A stretch of DNA of 64,000 nucleotides, taken from positions 2,728,001 to 2,792,000 of the forward strand of contig OY762224.2 in assembly GCA_963665265.2 (NCBI GenBank), in the 5' to 3' direction. The stretch comes from CAXXHQ01 sp963665265 (GTDB taxonomy: Bacteria > Planctomycetota > Planctomycetia > Pirellulales > Thermoguttaceae). Positions 1 to 7,293 of the stretch are shown here, one piece after another. A program made the translations under genes and the position numbers. Numbering within the stretch: the stretch's first letter is position 1; each line of letters begins with the position of its first letter. Under the pieces are notes generated by a model that did not search any database, had not been told where the DNA came from, and saw only the letters and a program-made list of their open reading frames with translations.

Positions 1-1083
1 CAGAATCTCAAAGTCGTGGTCATAGCAGAAAACTTGGAACAGTGCTATTACGACGACGATTGGACGCTGCAATGCCGCAGCAAAATAAGTCTTGCAGCCA
101 AGCGTCTCTACATCGGAGTTGGCGAAGATAATTACACATACACGTCGGCGGAGCAGGCGAAACAAGCCTTGAAGCGGTTCGTCGGATTGGCCAAAGAGGC
201 CAACTCCGAGGTTGTCGGCGATATTTCCGCCAGTCGATTACGAGTTAAGTTCTGGTTCAACGGGAGTAATCTTTCCGCTCAAGTCCTGAAACAAGAGAAA
301 TCAATTGGCGGAAAAACGATCGCTCAACTTGGCGGCTTCAGCATCAAAACCGCCGGAGGACCGGGCATTTACGGAAAGCATCTCTACATCCGTGGAAGCA
401 ACCAACTCCGCGACGGCGAGATTGCAAAACATGAATACGCATCGGCGAAAGAAGCTCAAGAGGCGTTCAGCGTCTTTGACGCGATGATTACCGCCGTCAA
501 TCACCCCGATGCGGCCACGTACCTCTATCACTGCAATAACGGGCTGTTGAATAAGGTTGAACGGGTAAAACAGTTCGCAATGCCGCCCTATTTCATTCAA
601 ACGGTTCAGTCTCCGCTATGCTGTCCGATCGGGCCAACCGATAGAAACGAGGTTTCACCGCTCAAGGTATTTGTAGCCGACAAAGTGTTCTACATCCGGA
701 AGACAAAAGCAGTTGATGAGGAGCCTGCGAAGAATAATACAATTTATGGCGGCGACTTTGAACCATTTGAAAAAGCCCTTGCCGACACGTCCCACATCAA
801 CTTAAAAGACGCGGGCACTGTCGGCGGTGATAAGCTCAAAGTCTGGTTTGGTCGGGCGAGAAACGTAGTACTGGCTCAAGTGCTGCAATGCAAGTCTGCT
901 CCGTCCGCCTCGATTTATGGAAAAATGCTCAAAACAGGCTCCATTGTCGCGAGCATGCGCCGAAATAAATTGGTCGTCTGCCCCGGCGACTCCGGCCTCC
1001 TGGCTTGCCGCTTTGACAATGAAGAGCAAGCTGCGACGGCTCTTTGGACGTTCTGCAAACTTGTCGAACAAGCCAATGCTTAA
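1..1083 (+). CDS. multi-module repeat protein, 5' truncated by window edge
   Basis: Not recognised as a known family. The frame is open to base 1; the first in-frame GTG (16) is probably internal, because the residues before it (NLKVVV) match the start of a repeat module. Modules of about 90 residues follow one plan: a strand like LKVKF, a strand like LxAQVL, a loop, LYIRG, then an amphipathic helix after S(A/P)EQAxxALxxF. From the GTG, module 1 covers about residues 1-63, module 2 about 74-162, a degenerate module about 163-260, and a last one 272-355. The next-but-one gene is built from the same module. The stop codon overlaps the start of the CAP gene. Function unknown. Confidence 0.8.
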   Translation, partial: QNLKVVVIAENLEQCYYDDDWTLQCRSKISLAAKRLYIGVGEDNYTYTSAEQAKQALKRFVGLAKEANSEVVGDISASRLRVKFWFNGSNLSAQVLKQEKSIGGKTIAQLGGFSIKTAGGPGIYGKHLYIRGSNQLRDGEIAKHEYASAKEAQEAFSVFDAMITAVNHPDAATYLYHCNNGLLNKVERVKQFAMPPYFIQTVQSPLCCPIGPTDRNEVSPLKVFVADKVFYIRKTKAVDEEPAKNNTIYGGDFEPFEKALADTSHINLKDAGTVGGDKLKVWFGRARNVVLAQVLQCKSAPSASIYGKMLKTGSIVASMRRNKLVVCPGDSGLLACRFDNEEQAATALWTFCKLVEQANA

Positions 1084-1414
1084 AGCTCTCCTTCTCCTCC
1101 TTGCATCCGTTACGTCGGTGCAATCCGGCCAACCGCACACGCTCTTACAGCGATTAGCGCAAGAGCATGCGGAGCAACAGGCCAGCACCGGCGTGATGGG
1201 GCATGCGGGCTGGGAAAGACGCTTCCAAGAGGCGAGCAAACTAGGTGCGGTGGGCGAAGTGGCGGCAGTAGGCGGGGACGCCGGGGCAGTGTTTAACGCA
1301 TGGAGAGCGTCCCCGCCTCATTGGAACATATTGAATCGGAAGTGCAAGTATTACGGATTTGCAATCGTTAAAGGCAAGGACGGTTGGTACGCAAGCGGAA
1401 TTATCGTTTGGTGA
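1076..1414 (+). CDS. secreted CAP (SCP/PR1)-domain protein, 112 aa
   Basis: The chosen ATG overlaps the stop of the upstream repeat gene and gives an N-terminal signal peptide (MLKALLLLLASVTSVQS). The rest fits a minimal CAP domain: an N-terminal helix with GH near residue 43, a GE followed by AxxG matching the GEN-(I/L)-A-xG region, then VFxAW, SPPHWNILN (the usual SPGHRxNIL) and a final aromatic strand (WYASGIIVW). The conserved His, Glu and His positions of the CAP cavity are therefore visible. Known CAP proteins are extracellular and have varied roles; no activity can be assigned here. It lies between two repeat-module genes and is 3 nt from the downstream one, so the three are probably cotranscribed. 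Confidence 0.72.
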   Translation: MLKALLLLLASVTSVQSGQPHTLLQRLAQEHAEQQASTGVMGHAGWERRFQEASKLGAVGEVAAVGGDAGAVFNAWRASPPHWNILNRKCKYYGFAIVKGKDGWYASGIIVW

Positions 1415-1417
1415 AAC

Positions 1418-2515
1418 ATGCTTAAAGTTAAGTTTACGCAAGACGGTCGCACGCTGGTGGCAGAAGTTCTCGAACGCGACGGAGGCGACTGCTACGCCGC
1501 TATGAATAACCGACTGCATCTTGAAATAGTTACCCCGCCCTATCCCACTAACTTCGGTGGCAATGGCTTTATTGTCGGTCACACGGCTACAGCCTCTTAT
1601 ACGTATGCACACCCCGCTGACGCAACCAACGCCAAGCAAACCTTCGAGAAGCTAGTCGAAGAATACAACTGTCGCTTGCCGGAGAGTAACACGCTGGCCG
1701 AAGGCGAAGACCTGACCGTCGCCTTCAAGCAAATCGGCGCGACTGTCTTCGCTAACACGCTGCGATGCGTCTCGAACTTTTCCAAGCGGTCGCTAAACGG
1801 CTTCACCCTCACGCCCGGCGACAAGACCGCATTAAGCACGACGTTTGTGGCGAGCCTCGGTTCCTATGCCGCCTACACCTACATAAATGCAGACCTCGCT
1901 ACGCAAGCCGTTGCGACCTTCTCCGAGTTGATTGCTAACAAAGAGAAAACCGAAACAATCGGCGGGAACCGCTTGAAAGTTAAATTCACGCTGGCCGGGT
2001 GCAAACTCACTGCGCAGGTGCTTGAGCAAGATGAGTCATTGCGGTGCCTCCCAGAGGAGCGCAACGCCTTGTTTCTAGCCAAAAATGCCGACTACAGCAT
2101 TTGTTCCAACCGCCGGCCCAAGCTCATGGGCACCAGATTATACGTTCGCGGTGACGATACGCGCGGAGATGGCAGGGCCAGCCCGGACACATACGACACG
2201 CCGGACGAGGCCGCCAAAGCCTTAGAAGCATTCAAGCAGTTGATTAAGCGAATCAACTCACCTCTACAAGCTGAATTCGAGCGGCGCGATAACGTCGTGA
2301 TTATGAAAGTTCTACGGGCGGAAAGATTTGAAACTGCCGGCCAAGGAGCTTTCAAAATTGGAAATCTTTACAACTACGGACTTTTCGACAATCGCATTGA
2401 CATCGAACCGAACGTGCAAAGAACCCACTGTAAAGAATTCAGTACGCCCGAGCAGGCGGCCAAATACATCGAGCGGGCTAAGGAGGCGATTGAATGGATC
2501 GAAAGCCATTTGTAA
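1418..2515 (+). CDS. four-module repeat protein, 365 aa
   Basis: Built from four copies of the module seen in the gene at the left window edge: about residues 1-84, 97-175, 184-281 and 283-365. Each begins with a strand such as LKVKF or LTVAF, continues with LVAEVL/LTAQVL, has a variable loop (sometimes LYVRGDD), and ends with an Y-x-(S/T)P(E/D)EAAKALExFKxLI-type helix. There is no signal peptide, no membrane segment and no recognised catalytic motif. Module divergence is high, so the duplications are old. It starts 3 nt after the CAP gene. The alternating strand/helix plan suggests a small alpha/beta fold used as a scaffold or binding unit; this is inference. Confidence 0.8.
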   Translation: MLKVKFTQDGRTLVAEVLERDGGDCYAAMNNRLHLEIVTPPYPTNFGGNGFIVGHTATASYTYAHPADATNAKQTFEKLVEEYNCRLPESNTLAEGEDLTVAFKQIGATVFANTLRCVSNFSKRSLNGFTLTPGDKTALSTTFVASLGSYAAYTYINADLATQAVATFSELIANKEKTETIGGNRLKVKFTLAGCKLTAQVLEQDESLRCLPEERNALFLAKNADYSICSNRRPKLMGTRLYVRGDDTRGDGRASPDTYDTPDEAAKALEAFKQLIKRINSPLQAEFERRDNVVIMKVLRAERFETAGQGAFKIGNLYNYGLFDNRIDIEPNVQRTHCKEFSTPEQAAKYIERAKEAIEWIESHL

Positions 2516-2604
2516 AACGGCCGATCACGAAGAATCTTGTCCTCGCCTCACTGATAAAATACCTTTTACACCTTTTGCGACCTCTACACAGGTAGGAACT
2601 AATT

Positions 2605-2808
2605 ATGGCCCAAGGCGATTTTACGAAACAAGAAGCAGAAGAGGTCGAACACGCGGTAGGCGAGCTTTTCGAGGGCATCCCGAAGAGCAGACGCGGCGGC
2701 TATATCGGCTATCTGAACGACATTTATCTGTTTTTGTCCGCCGCAAAAGCGGCGGCCCCTAACGCAACACAAGCGGGAGGCGAGAATGCTGCTTCTCCCA
2801 ATCCTTAG
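2605..2808 (+). CDS. small hypothetical protein, 67 aa
   Basis: Unrecognised. The N-terminal 50 residues are charged and probably helical (EAEEVEHAVGELFEG), followed by an Ala/Pro/Asn-rich tail. It is the first gene after an 89-nt gap from the repeat protein. A purine-rich stretch (AGGTAGGA) lies about 10 nt upstream of the ATG. Its 3' end overlaps the small 34-codon ORF that follows. Confidence 0.55.
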   Translation: MAQGDFTKQEAEEVEHAVGELFEGIPKSRRGGYIGYLNDIYLFLSAAKAAAPNATQAGGENAASPNP

Positions 2809-2890
2809 CGTATACAGCGTCCCGGCGGAACCGGGTAACAAGCCGCCCGACATTGAACCGAACGCACTTTGGAAAACAGATTATGGTTAG
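2786..2890 (+). CDS. 34-aa peptide, possible membrane or secreted leader
   Basis: A 34-codon ORF with a good ribosome-binding site (GGGAGG, 7 nt before the ATG) inside the end of the previous gene. The product starts MLLLPILSVYSVPAEPG, a short hydrophobic stretch followed by a Pro-rich polar tail. It could be a tiny exported peptide or a translational leader for the metallophosphoesterase downstream. It is supported only by its ribosome-binding site and tight position. Confidence 0.4.
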   Translation: MLLLPILSVYSVPAEPGNKPPDIEPNALWKTDYG

Positions 2891-2897
2891 GGCCGCG

Positions 2898-2955
2898 CCC
2901 GCATAGAAGCGGGTGCTCCGCCCGACGTTAGCCAGGGCGGAAACGCCGGGCGGAG
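2898..2955 (+). promoter_or_regulatory. two hairpins, second covering the ribosome-binding site
   Basis: A small hairpin (CCCGC, 6-nt loop, GCGGG at 2898-2913) is followed by a perfect 9-bp inverted repeat (CTCCGCCCG 2916-2924, CGGGCGGAG 2947-2955). The 3' arm contains the only Shine-Dalgarno-like sequence (GGCGGAG) for the ATG at 2960 and runs into TTTT. It could mask the ribosome-binding site or act as a weak terminator/attenuator. Confidence 0.5.
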
Positions 2956-2959
2956 TTTT

Positions 2960-3445
2960 ATGATTTACTTCACAGCAGACACGCATTTAGCGCACGAGAA
3001 TATAGCCCGCATACGTGGAATTGAGGTGCATGATGAAATACTGTTAGACAACATAAACCGAGTGGTGGGCAGGAATGACGAGTTGTGGCTGCTGGGCGAT
3101 GTAATCTGGCGACCAAACCGGATGGCGTCGCTCAGGGCCGCAATTCGGTGCCGAAAAGTGCATCTGATACGCGGCAATCACGATCCGAAATCAATTGAGA
3201 AACATTTTTCATCGTCGGCCGACATGACCGTGCGGAAGTTCAACGGCGTGAGCTATCACCTGTGTCACTTCCCGCTTGCGGAGTGGGACAAGAGTTACCA
3301 CGGCTCCCGGCACCTGCACGGTCACTGCCACGGGCGGCTGGAACGAATCCCGCGTCGATTAGATGTGGGCGTTGATTCAGCTAAAGCGTTACTCGGCGAG
3401 TTTCGCCCGTTTTCCTTAGAGGAGGTCGAAGAGCTATGCGTATAA
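2960..3445 (+). CDS. metallophosphoesterase, calcineurin-like, 161 aa
   Basis: Contains the full metal-binding set of calcineurin-like phosphoesterases: DTH near residues 7-9 (DxH), GD near 46 (LLGDV), GNHD near 72, a His in CHFP, and GHCHG near the C-terminus. The short length and the RGNHD/HGHCHG spacing fit the compact YfcE/MJ0936-like subgroup, which hydrolyses phosphodiesters or phosphomonoesters with two divalent metals. Cytosolic, no signal peptide. It overlaps the P-loop NTPase gene by 10 nt, suggesting translational coupling; with the TOPRIM gene after that, a nucleic-acid or nucleotide role is likely. Substrate unknown. Confidence 0.85.
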   Translation: MIYFTADTHLAHENIARIRGIEVHDEILLDNINRVVGRNDELWLLGDVIWRPNRMASLRAAIRCRKVHLIRGNHDPKSIEKHFSSSADMTVRKFNGVSYHLCHFPLAEWDKSYHGSRHLHGHCHGRLERIPRRLDVGVDSAKALLGEFRPFSLEEVEELCV

Positions 3446-3924
3446 ACCTTTACGGCGGGCCGGGGGTCGGCAAAAGCACGCTGGCGGCGGAAATCTTCAC
3501 CCACTTCAAGAAACAGAACAAGCAGATTGAACTAGTGCAAGAGTGGGCAAAGCTTTTCGCGTATGCGGGGAGGCGCCCGACGATCTGGGATCAGGTCGAA
3601 GGCTTTTCGCGACAACTACGCACCGAGGAAAAGCTGTTGCGAGCGGGCGTCTGGGTCGTGACTGACTCGCCGCTGACTTTGCAGGCGTTTTACTCGTCGG
3701 CCATAGACAGCGCGATAGGAACCGGATTGCTTTACGCCTCGGCAAAATTTGACATCGAGTTTCCGGCGATCGGTTTGTTCGTAGACCGCCAAGTCAAGTA
3801 CGACCCGACCGGGCGGTTTGAATCGCTGACCGCCGCCGAAGAGATAGACGAACAACTCCGCAACCTTGGTTTACCCAAAATCGGCCCGAACTTAAACGAC
3901 GTTTTGGAACACATCCATGCCTAA
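3436..3924 (+). CDS. P-loop nucleotide kinase-like NTPase, 162 aa
   Basis: Walker A is GGPGVGKST at residues 7-15. The layout, with QEWAKLFAYAGRRP after the first helix, a DQ pair, TDSPL near residue 75 (Walker B-like aspartate) and a C-terminal FVDRxxxYDPxGRF region, resembles phage NadR/AAA_28-type ATPases and small deoxynucleoside kinases. Phages use such enzymes to phosphorylate or salvage nucleotides. It is coupled by overlap both to the upstream phosphoesterase and to the downstream TOPRIM gene (8 nt). The fold call is firm, the substrate is not. Confidence 0.8.
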   Translation: MRINLYGGPGVGKSTLAAEIFTHFKKQNKQIELVQEWAKLFAYAGRRPTIWDQVEGFSRQLRTEEKLLRAGVWVVTDSPLTLQAFYSSAIDSAIGTGLLYASAKFDIEFPAIGLFVDRQVKYDPTGRFESLTAAEEIDEQLRNLGLPKIGPNLNDVLEHIHA

Positions 3925-4816
3925 AATCTGCTACGTAGAAAAGAAGTTCAGCACAGGCAGCCAAGCAATTATTCGTCTGGCGAACGAAATCATCGCTGAG
4001 TACCAAGATGCGGGATATGACCTTACGCTGCGTCAATTGTACTACCAGTTCGTTTCTCGCGACTTGATAGCAAATAAAGACACTGAGTACAAGCGACTCG
4101 GCTCAATTATCAACGACGCCCGATTAGCCGGGCTAATCGATTGGGAAGCGATCGTCGATCGCACGCGAAACCTGCGAGGTAATTCGCATTGGGATGCCCC
4201 GTCCGACATCATCAGTTCCTGCGAAGCGTCCTACGCGATCGATAAGTGGGCGGATCAACGCTACCGGCCGGAGGTGTGGATCGAGAAAGACGCCTTGGTC
4301 GGCGTCATCGAACGGGTTTGCTCAAAGCTCGACGTGAACTATTTCTCTTGTCGCGGCTACACCTCGGCATCGGAAATGTGGGTCGCCGCTCAACGACTTC
4401 GCTGTTACAACCAAGACGGCCAGACCCCTATTATTCTCCACCTCGGCGACCACGACCCGAGCGGGCGAGATATGAGCCGCGACATTAAGGAGCGGTTGGA
4501 ACTATTCGGAGCGGATATTAATTTTCAGCGAATCGCGCTGAACATGGACCAAATCGAGCAGTACGACCCGCCGCCCAATCCGGCCAAAATCACCGACTCC
4601 CGTTCCTCGACCTACATCGCCGAGTTCGGCGACGAAAGCTGGGAACTCGACGCCCTAAACCCTGAAATATTATCTGGTCTCGTTGAGGACGCTGTAAAGT
4701 CCCTCCGCAACGAGGATAAATGGGCCGCTTCAGCGGCCCGAGAACGGAACGATCGCGAAGCGCTCTCTGAAGCCGCCGAGCGGTGGGACGAAGTTCAAAC
4801 CTTTCTTTCAAACTGA
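3917..4816 (+). CDS. TOPRIM-domain protein, Topo VI-A/Spo11-like, 299 aa
   Basis: The N-terminal part has LTLRQLYYQFVSR (about residues 36-48) and RLGSIINDARLAGLIDWEAI (about 60-80), a signature of phage and plasmid proteins related to the winged-helix part of topoisomerase VI subunit A. The Tyr pair in RQLYYQ sits where the catalytic tyrosine of Topo VI-A/Spo11 is found. The TOPRIM part follows: EVWIEKDALVGVI (conserved Glu near residue 123) and LHLGDHDPSGRDM (DxD motif near 176). Such proteins are predicted to cleave or bind DNA; most are uncharacterised. It lacks a visible B (GHKL ATPase) partner. Its start overlaps the NTPase gene by 8 nt. Confidence 0.8.
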   Translation: MPKICYVEKKFSTGSQAIIRLANEIIAEYQDAGYDLTLRQLYYQFVSRDLIANKDTEYKRLGSIINDARLAGLIDWEAIVDRTRNLRGNSHWDAPSDIISSCEASYAIDKWADQRYRPEVWIEKDALVGVIERVCSKLDVNYFSCRGYTSASEMWVAAQRLRCYNQDGQTPIILHLGDHDPSGRDMSRDIKERLELFGADINFQRIALNMDQIEQYDPPPNPAKITDSRSSTYIAEFGDESWELDALNPEILSGLVEDAVKSLRNEDKWAASAARERNDREALSEAAERWDEVQTFLSN

Positions 4817-4823
4817 GGAAACC

Positions 4824-5105
4824 ATGTTTCAACTGCGAATTTCTCCCGTGAACGGCGAGACCTGCGTTTTGTTTTTCAACGAGGCCCCGAACGCCAAAAA
4901 GATCGTTCGAGCGCTCAACAAAACCGTTGACAACCTGAAAAAGTGCGAACCGGAAAGCACGGAAATGGCCGCCGCCATAGCCGCCGAAATCTACGACCTG
5001 ACGCAACTCGCCAAAGTGGCAGCGTACTATGCCGGCGACGAATTCATCACGGCCGCCGGGGCAGTGATTGGCGAGGCCCGCGTCACCGAGCATACGGTGT
5101 TCTAA
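4824..5105 (+). CDS. hypothetical protein, 93 aa
   Basis: Unrecognised. Predicted short strands (FQLRISP, TCVLFFNE) followed by two helices, the second Ala-rich (MAAAIAAEIYDLTQLAKVAAYYAG). A purine-rich ribosome-binding site (GAGGAAA) lies just before the ATG. The next gene starts directly after its stop codon. Probably a small phage accessory protein. Confidence 0.6.
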   Translation: MFQLRISPVNGETCVLFFNEAPNAKKIVRALNKTVDNLKKCEPESTEMAAAIAAEIYDLTQLAKVAAYYAGDEFITAAGAVIGEARVTEHTVF

Positions 5106-5411
5106 ATGGAAGACATCAGACTAGCCAGCGCCAAAGTATTGGGCTGGCGAGTTAAACGAAGTTCTGCGGGCGATTTCTTTCGTGAACCCGGCGTGAGATT
5201 CATACGCCGGGTTCGCGATTGGAACCCGTGCGACAATTGGGTGGACTGCGGCCTGCTCATGGATAAGGTTGAGTGTGTGGCATATAGCAAGATCGTCGGC
5301 GGCCTATACATCGCCCAAAGCGAAAACTCGAATTACACAGCTTCTAGCACGGGTGCCACTCCTCAAGAAGCAATCACAAAAGCAATCATAGCGATAAACC
5401 AATGTTCATAG
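5106..5411 (+). CDS. phage ABA-sandwich-like small protein, 101 aa
   Basis: The order LGW near residue 14, an aromatic/Asp core (WNPCDNWVDCGLLMDKV), a strand YIAQ and a C-terminal helix after ATPQEAITKAIIAI resembles the phage ABA sandwich family, in which a start LGW motif and a final P-x-AI-x-AxL helix are common. Function of the family is unknown. The gene begins immediately after the stop of its predecessor and overlaps the following phosphoesterase by 10 nt. Confidence 0.5.
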   Translation: MEDIRLASAKVLGWRVKRSSAGDFFREPGVRFIRRVRDWNPCDNWVDCGLLMDKVECVAYSKIVGGLYIAQSENSNYTASSTGATPQEAITKAIIAINQCS

Positions 5412-6139
5412 TCTCAGACCTACATCTCGGCGACAAAGGCCCCCGCGACAACTTCAAGAAGAACGAAACAGCGTTCCGTGGCTTCTTGGATTTCGTAGGC
5501 GCCCGCCGCCTTGTCATCCTCGGCGACCTGTTTGATACGTGGCAGTGCAACCTCGGCGACATCGCCAACGCTTATGACTCGTTGTTGCTGCAACTCTCCC
5601 GCAGGAGCGTTAATTACGTCACCGGCAATCACGATATGCACCTCCGCGACGTGGCGGAGGTTATTTTCGGGCGATGGCGCGGCCCCGGCCGCCCGGTGTT
5701 TCACCCGCAGGGGGAGGAATTGTTTTACTGGGACGCCATCCTGATGCACGGGCACCAAGCCGACGATTCGTGCCAAAACATCGGGCTTGGGGCCTTGACC
5801 GCGATCTTGACCGGCTTGGCCGAGGACAAGAACAACAGCCCGGATTGTTCGCTCGGCGCATTGGAGGATACGCTGCTCGGCGGCTTCGAGGCGGCCTACC
5901 GGGCTTACAAAAAGCTCAAAGGCGCCCCCAGCCCGTTCGAGAAGCTGAAAGAACTCAAGAAGAGTAACAAATGGCTGATCTCCGGCCACACCCACAAAGC
6001 CGGGTACTACGAGGATTGGCACGTCAACACCGGCACTTGGGCACGCGATCTTAACACATTCGTCGAACTTACCGAGGAGGGTCCGAAGCTCTTCAAATGG
6101 GAGGACGGTCCCGTCGCGTATGAGGCGAATCTGAAATAA
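5402..6139 (+). CDS. metallophosphoesterase, LpxH-like fold, 245 aa
   Basis: All five motifs of the calcineurin-like superfamily are present: DLH (residues 6-8), GDLFD (about 41-45), GNHDMH (about 76-81), HGHQ (about 116-119) and GHTH (about 194-197). Length and the first motif SDLHLGDKGPRD resemble UDP-2,3-diacylglucosamine hydrolase (LpxH) and its paralogues, but in a phage-like cluster a nucleotide or nucleic-acid substrate is at least as likely. It is the second phosphoesterase of the element; the two differ in length and subgroup, so they are not a recent duplication. Its stop overlaps the next start (TAATG). Confidence 0.85.
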   Translation: MFIVSDLHLGDKGPRDNFKKNETAFRGFLDFVGARRLVILGDLFDTWQCNLGDIANAYDSLLLQLSRRSVNYVTGNHDMHLRDVAEVIFGRWRGPGRPVFHPQGEELFYWDAILMHGHQADDSCQNIGLGALTAILTGLAEDKNNSPDCSLGALEDTLLGGFEAAYRAYKKLKGAPSPFEKLKELKKSNKWLISGHTHKAGYYEDWHVNTGTWARDLNTFVELTEEGPKLFKWEDGPVAYEANLK

Positions 6140-6318
6140 TGGACATTGAAGTGGTCGAGTTTGTTAAAAATCTAAGGCTAATCAGAATACCAGACCGCAC
6201 TTTCATGGGGCGGAAAATTTATATCGAGGCGACTGGTTCGCCGCGAGACAACTGGGTGGCAGAAAGCTTCCTGGCATATTTACGGGATCAACGCGGCATG
6301 GGACCGCCGCGATGCTAA
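6139..6318 (+). CDS. hypothetical protein, 59 aa
   Basis: An ORF of 59 codons starting in the TAATG overlap with the phosphoesterase stop. Basic N-terminal half, aromatic-rich C-terminal half (NWVAESFLAYLRDQRG). Unrecognised. The reading frame continues after two TAA codons (6316 and 6331) into another open stretch ending at 6525, so it may be the surviving first part of a longer gene. Confidence 0.5.
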   Translation: MDIEVVEFVKNLRLIRIPDRTFMGRKIYIEATGSPRDNWVAESFLAYLRDQRGMGPPRC

Positions 6319-6360
6319 GGCGGCTTAATGTAAGAAGAATACCCCGAACAACGGGATGCC

Positions 6361-6525
6361 TTGGCGAAGGGCCGCAGATTCCTCGGTGAACAAGCGAGCA
6401 AGGCGGCTCAACGCGGCGACTCTCTTGCCGGAAGCCTCAGTGATCTCGAAAGGCTTGCTGACGCTTGTTACCCCGGATACGAGCTTGGGATTGACGACGA
6501 CTTCGATTTTAACGGGCCATTTTAG
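6361..6525 (+). CDS. possible small ORF or 3' remnant, 54 aa
   Basis: The open frame runs from just after TAA 6331 to TAG 6525 with protein-like composition (RRFLGEQASKAAQRGD...GYELGIDDDFDFNG) but has no ATG; TTG at 6361 is the only reasonable start and lacks a good ribosome-binding site. It is in the same frame as the 59-aa ORF upstream. Either a weakly started gene, or the 3' part of a gene interrupted by stops. Confidence 0.3.
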   Translation: MAKGRRFLGEQASKAAQRGDSLAGSLSDLERLADACYPGYELGIDDDFDFNGPF

Positions 6526-6533
6526 GAGATGAA

Positions 6534-6779
6534 ATGAAATTACTAGGCAGGTTGCAACATGCGGAACAGGCCGAACAAGCCATTCAGCACGAAGATGAGC
6601 GTGGAGTATTTCGCATATCCTTTCAATTTGTAGATCAGGTTGGGATTTGCCACAACATGCCCATGCTAACCGAAGACGAGGCCGATGAAGTAACGGCGAT
6701 GTACTTCCGACTCATGCGGAAACGCATCAAAGACGCAAAACAGGCGATTAAGGACGAGGCCGCAAAGCTGGCTCGCTGA
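6534..6779 (+). CDS. hypothetical protein, 81 aa
   Basis: Strong ribosome-binding site AGGAG 6 nt upstream. The product is largely helical: a Gln/Glu-rich start, a short strand (VFRISFQFVDQVG) and a C-terminal helix (DEADEVTAMYFRLMRKRIKDAKQAIKDEAAKL) that could form a coiled coil. No known motif. Confidence 0.6.
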   Translation: MKLLGRLQHAEQAEQAIQHEDERGVFRISFQFVDQVGICHNMPMLTEDEADEVTAMYFRLMRKRIKDAKQAIKDEAAKLAR

Positions 6780-6793
6780 CATACCCGGAGTAA

Positions 6794-7105
6794 ATGATGG
6801 AACCGCACATTCAAAACTTAATTAACGCCGTCAATGTAGTTCAACTGGCTTGCCGGACGATGGACGCAATTTGGGATAACCTCGACGCAGCCATCGCCGA
6901 TGTCGAAGAGGCCGAGCGTCCATCCGGCTACTACCTTACCCGGATCAACCGAGCGGACACAAACTATATCGCGGTGCATTGGGACTCCACCGACAAGCTA
7001 TGGCGGTGTAAGTACGGGGGAACTCAATGCGCCAACCAAAGCCGAATAATAATCGCTCGATGCCCTGACAACTGGTTTCCGGAATTAGCTGCGAGGAAAG
7101 CATGA
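6794..7105 (+). CDS. hypothetical protein, 103 aa
   Basis: Unrecognised. The N-terminal helix is rich in Asp and Glu. The C-terminal half carries several Trp and two Cys (WRCKYGGTQCAN). Ends in an ATGA overlap with the next gene, so the pair is probably coupled. There is no clear catalytic motif. Confidence 0.6.
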   Translation: MMEPHIQNLINAVNVVQLACRTMDAIWDNLDAAIADVEEAERPSGYYLTRINRADTNYIAVHWDSTDKLWRCKYGGTQCANQSRIIIARCPDNWFPELAARKA

Positions 7106-7293
7106 AAGAACTCCTTGACGAATTGAAGCAGTCGCAAATCCGCATCGCCGTTAAAGCGATGGAGACATTGCGTATCCAGCCATGTTGGCACGAGGACAAG
7201 GGATGCTGGTTTGCGTACACCCAAGCAGGGACGCCCATTAGCGACACTTACCGGGAAACCGCTGTTGAAGCGATCTTGGCGGCTTTGAAATGA
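7102..7293 (+). CDS. small ABA-sandwich-like protein, 63 aa
   Basis: Short version of the same plan as the 101-aa protein upstream: an N-terminal helix, a strand pair around CWHEDKGCWFAYT, then YRETAVEAILAAL as a C-terminal helix. Overlaps both neighbours by 4 nt (ATGA). Function unknown. Confidence 0.5.
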   Translation: MKELLDELKQSQIRIAVKAMETLRIQPCWHEDKGCWFAYTQAGTPISDTYRETAVEAILAALK

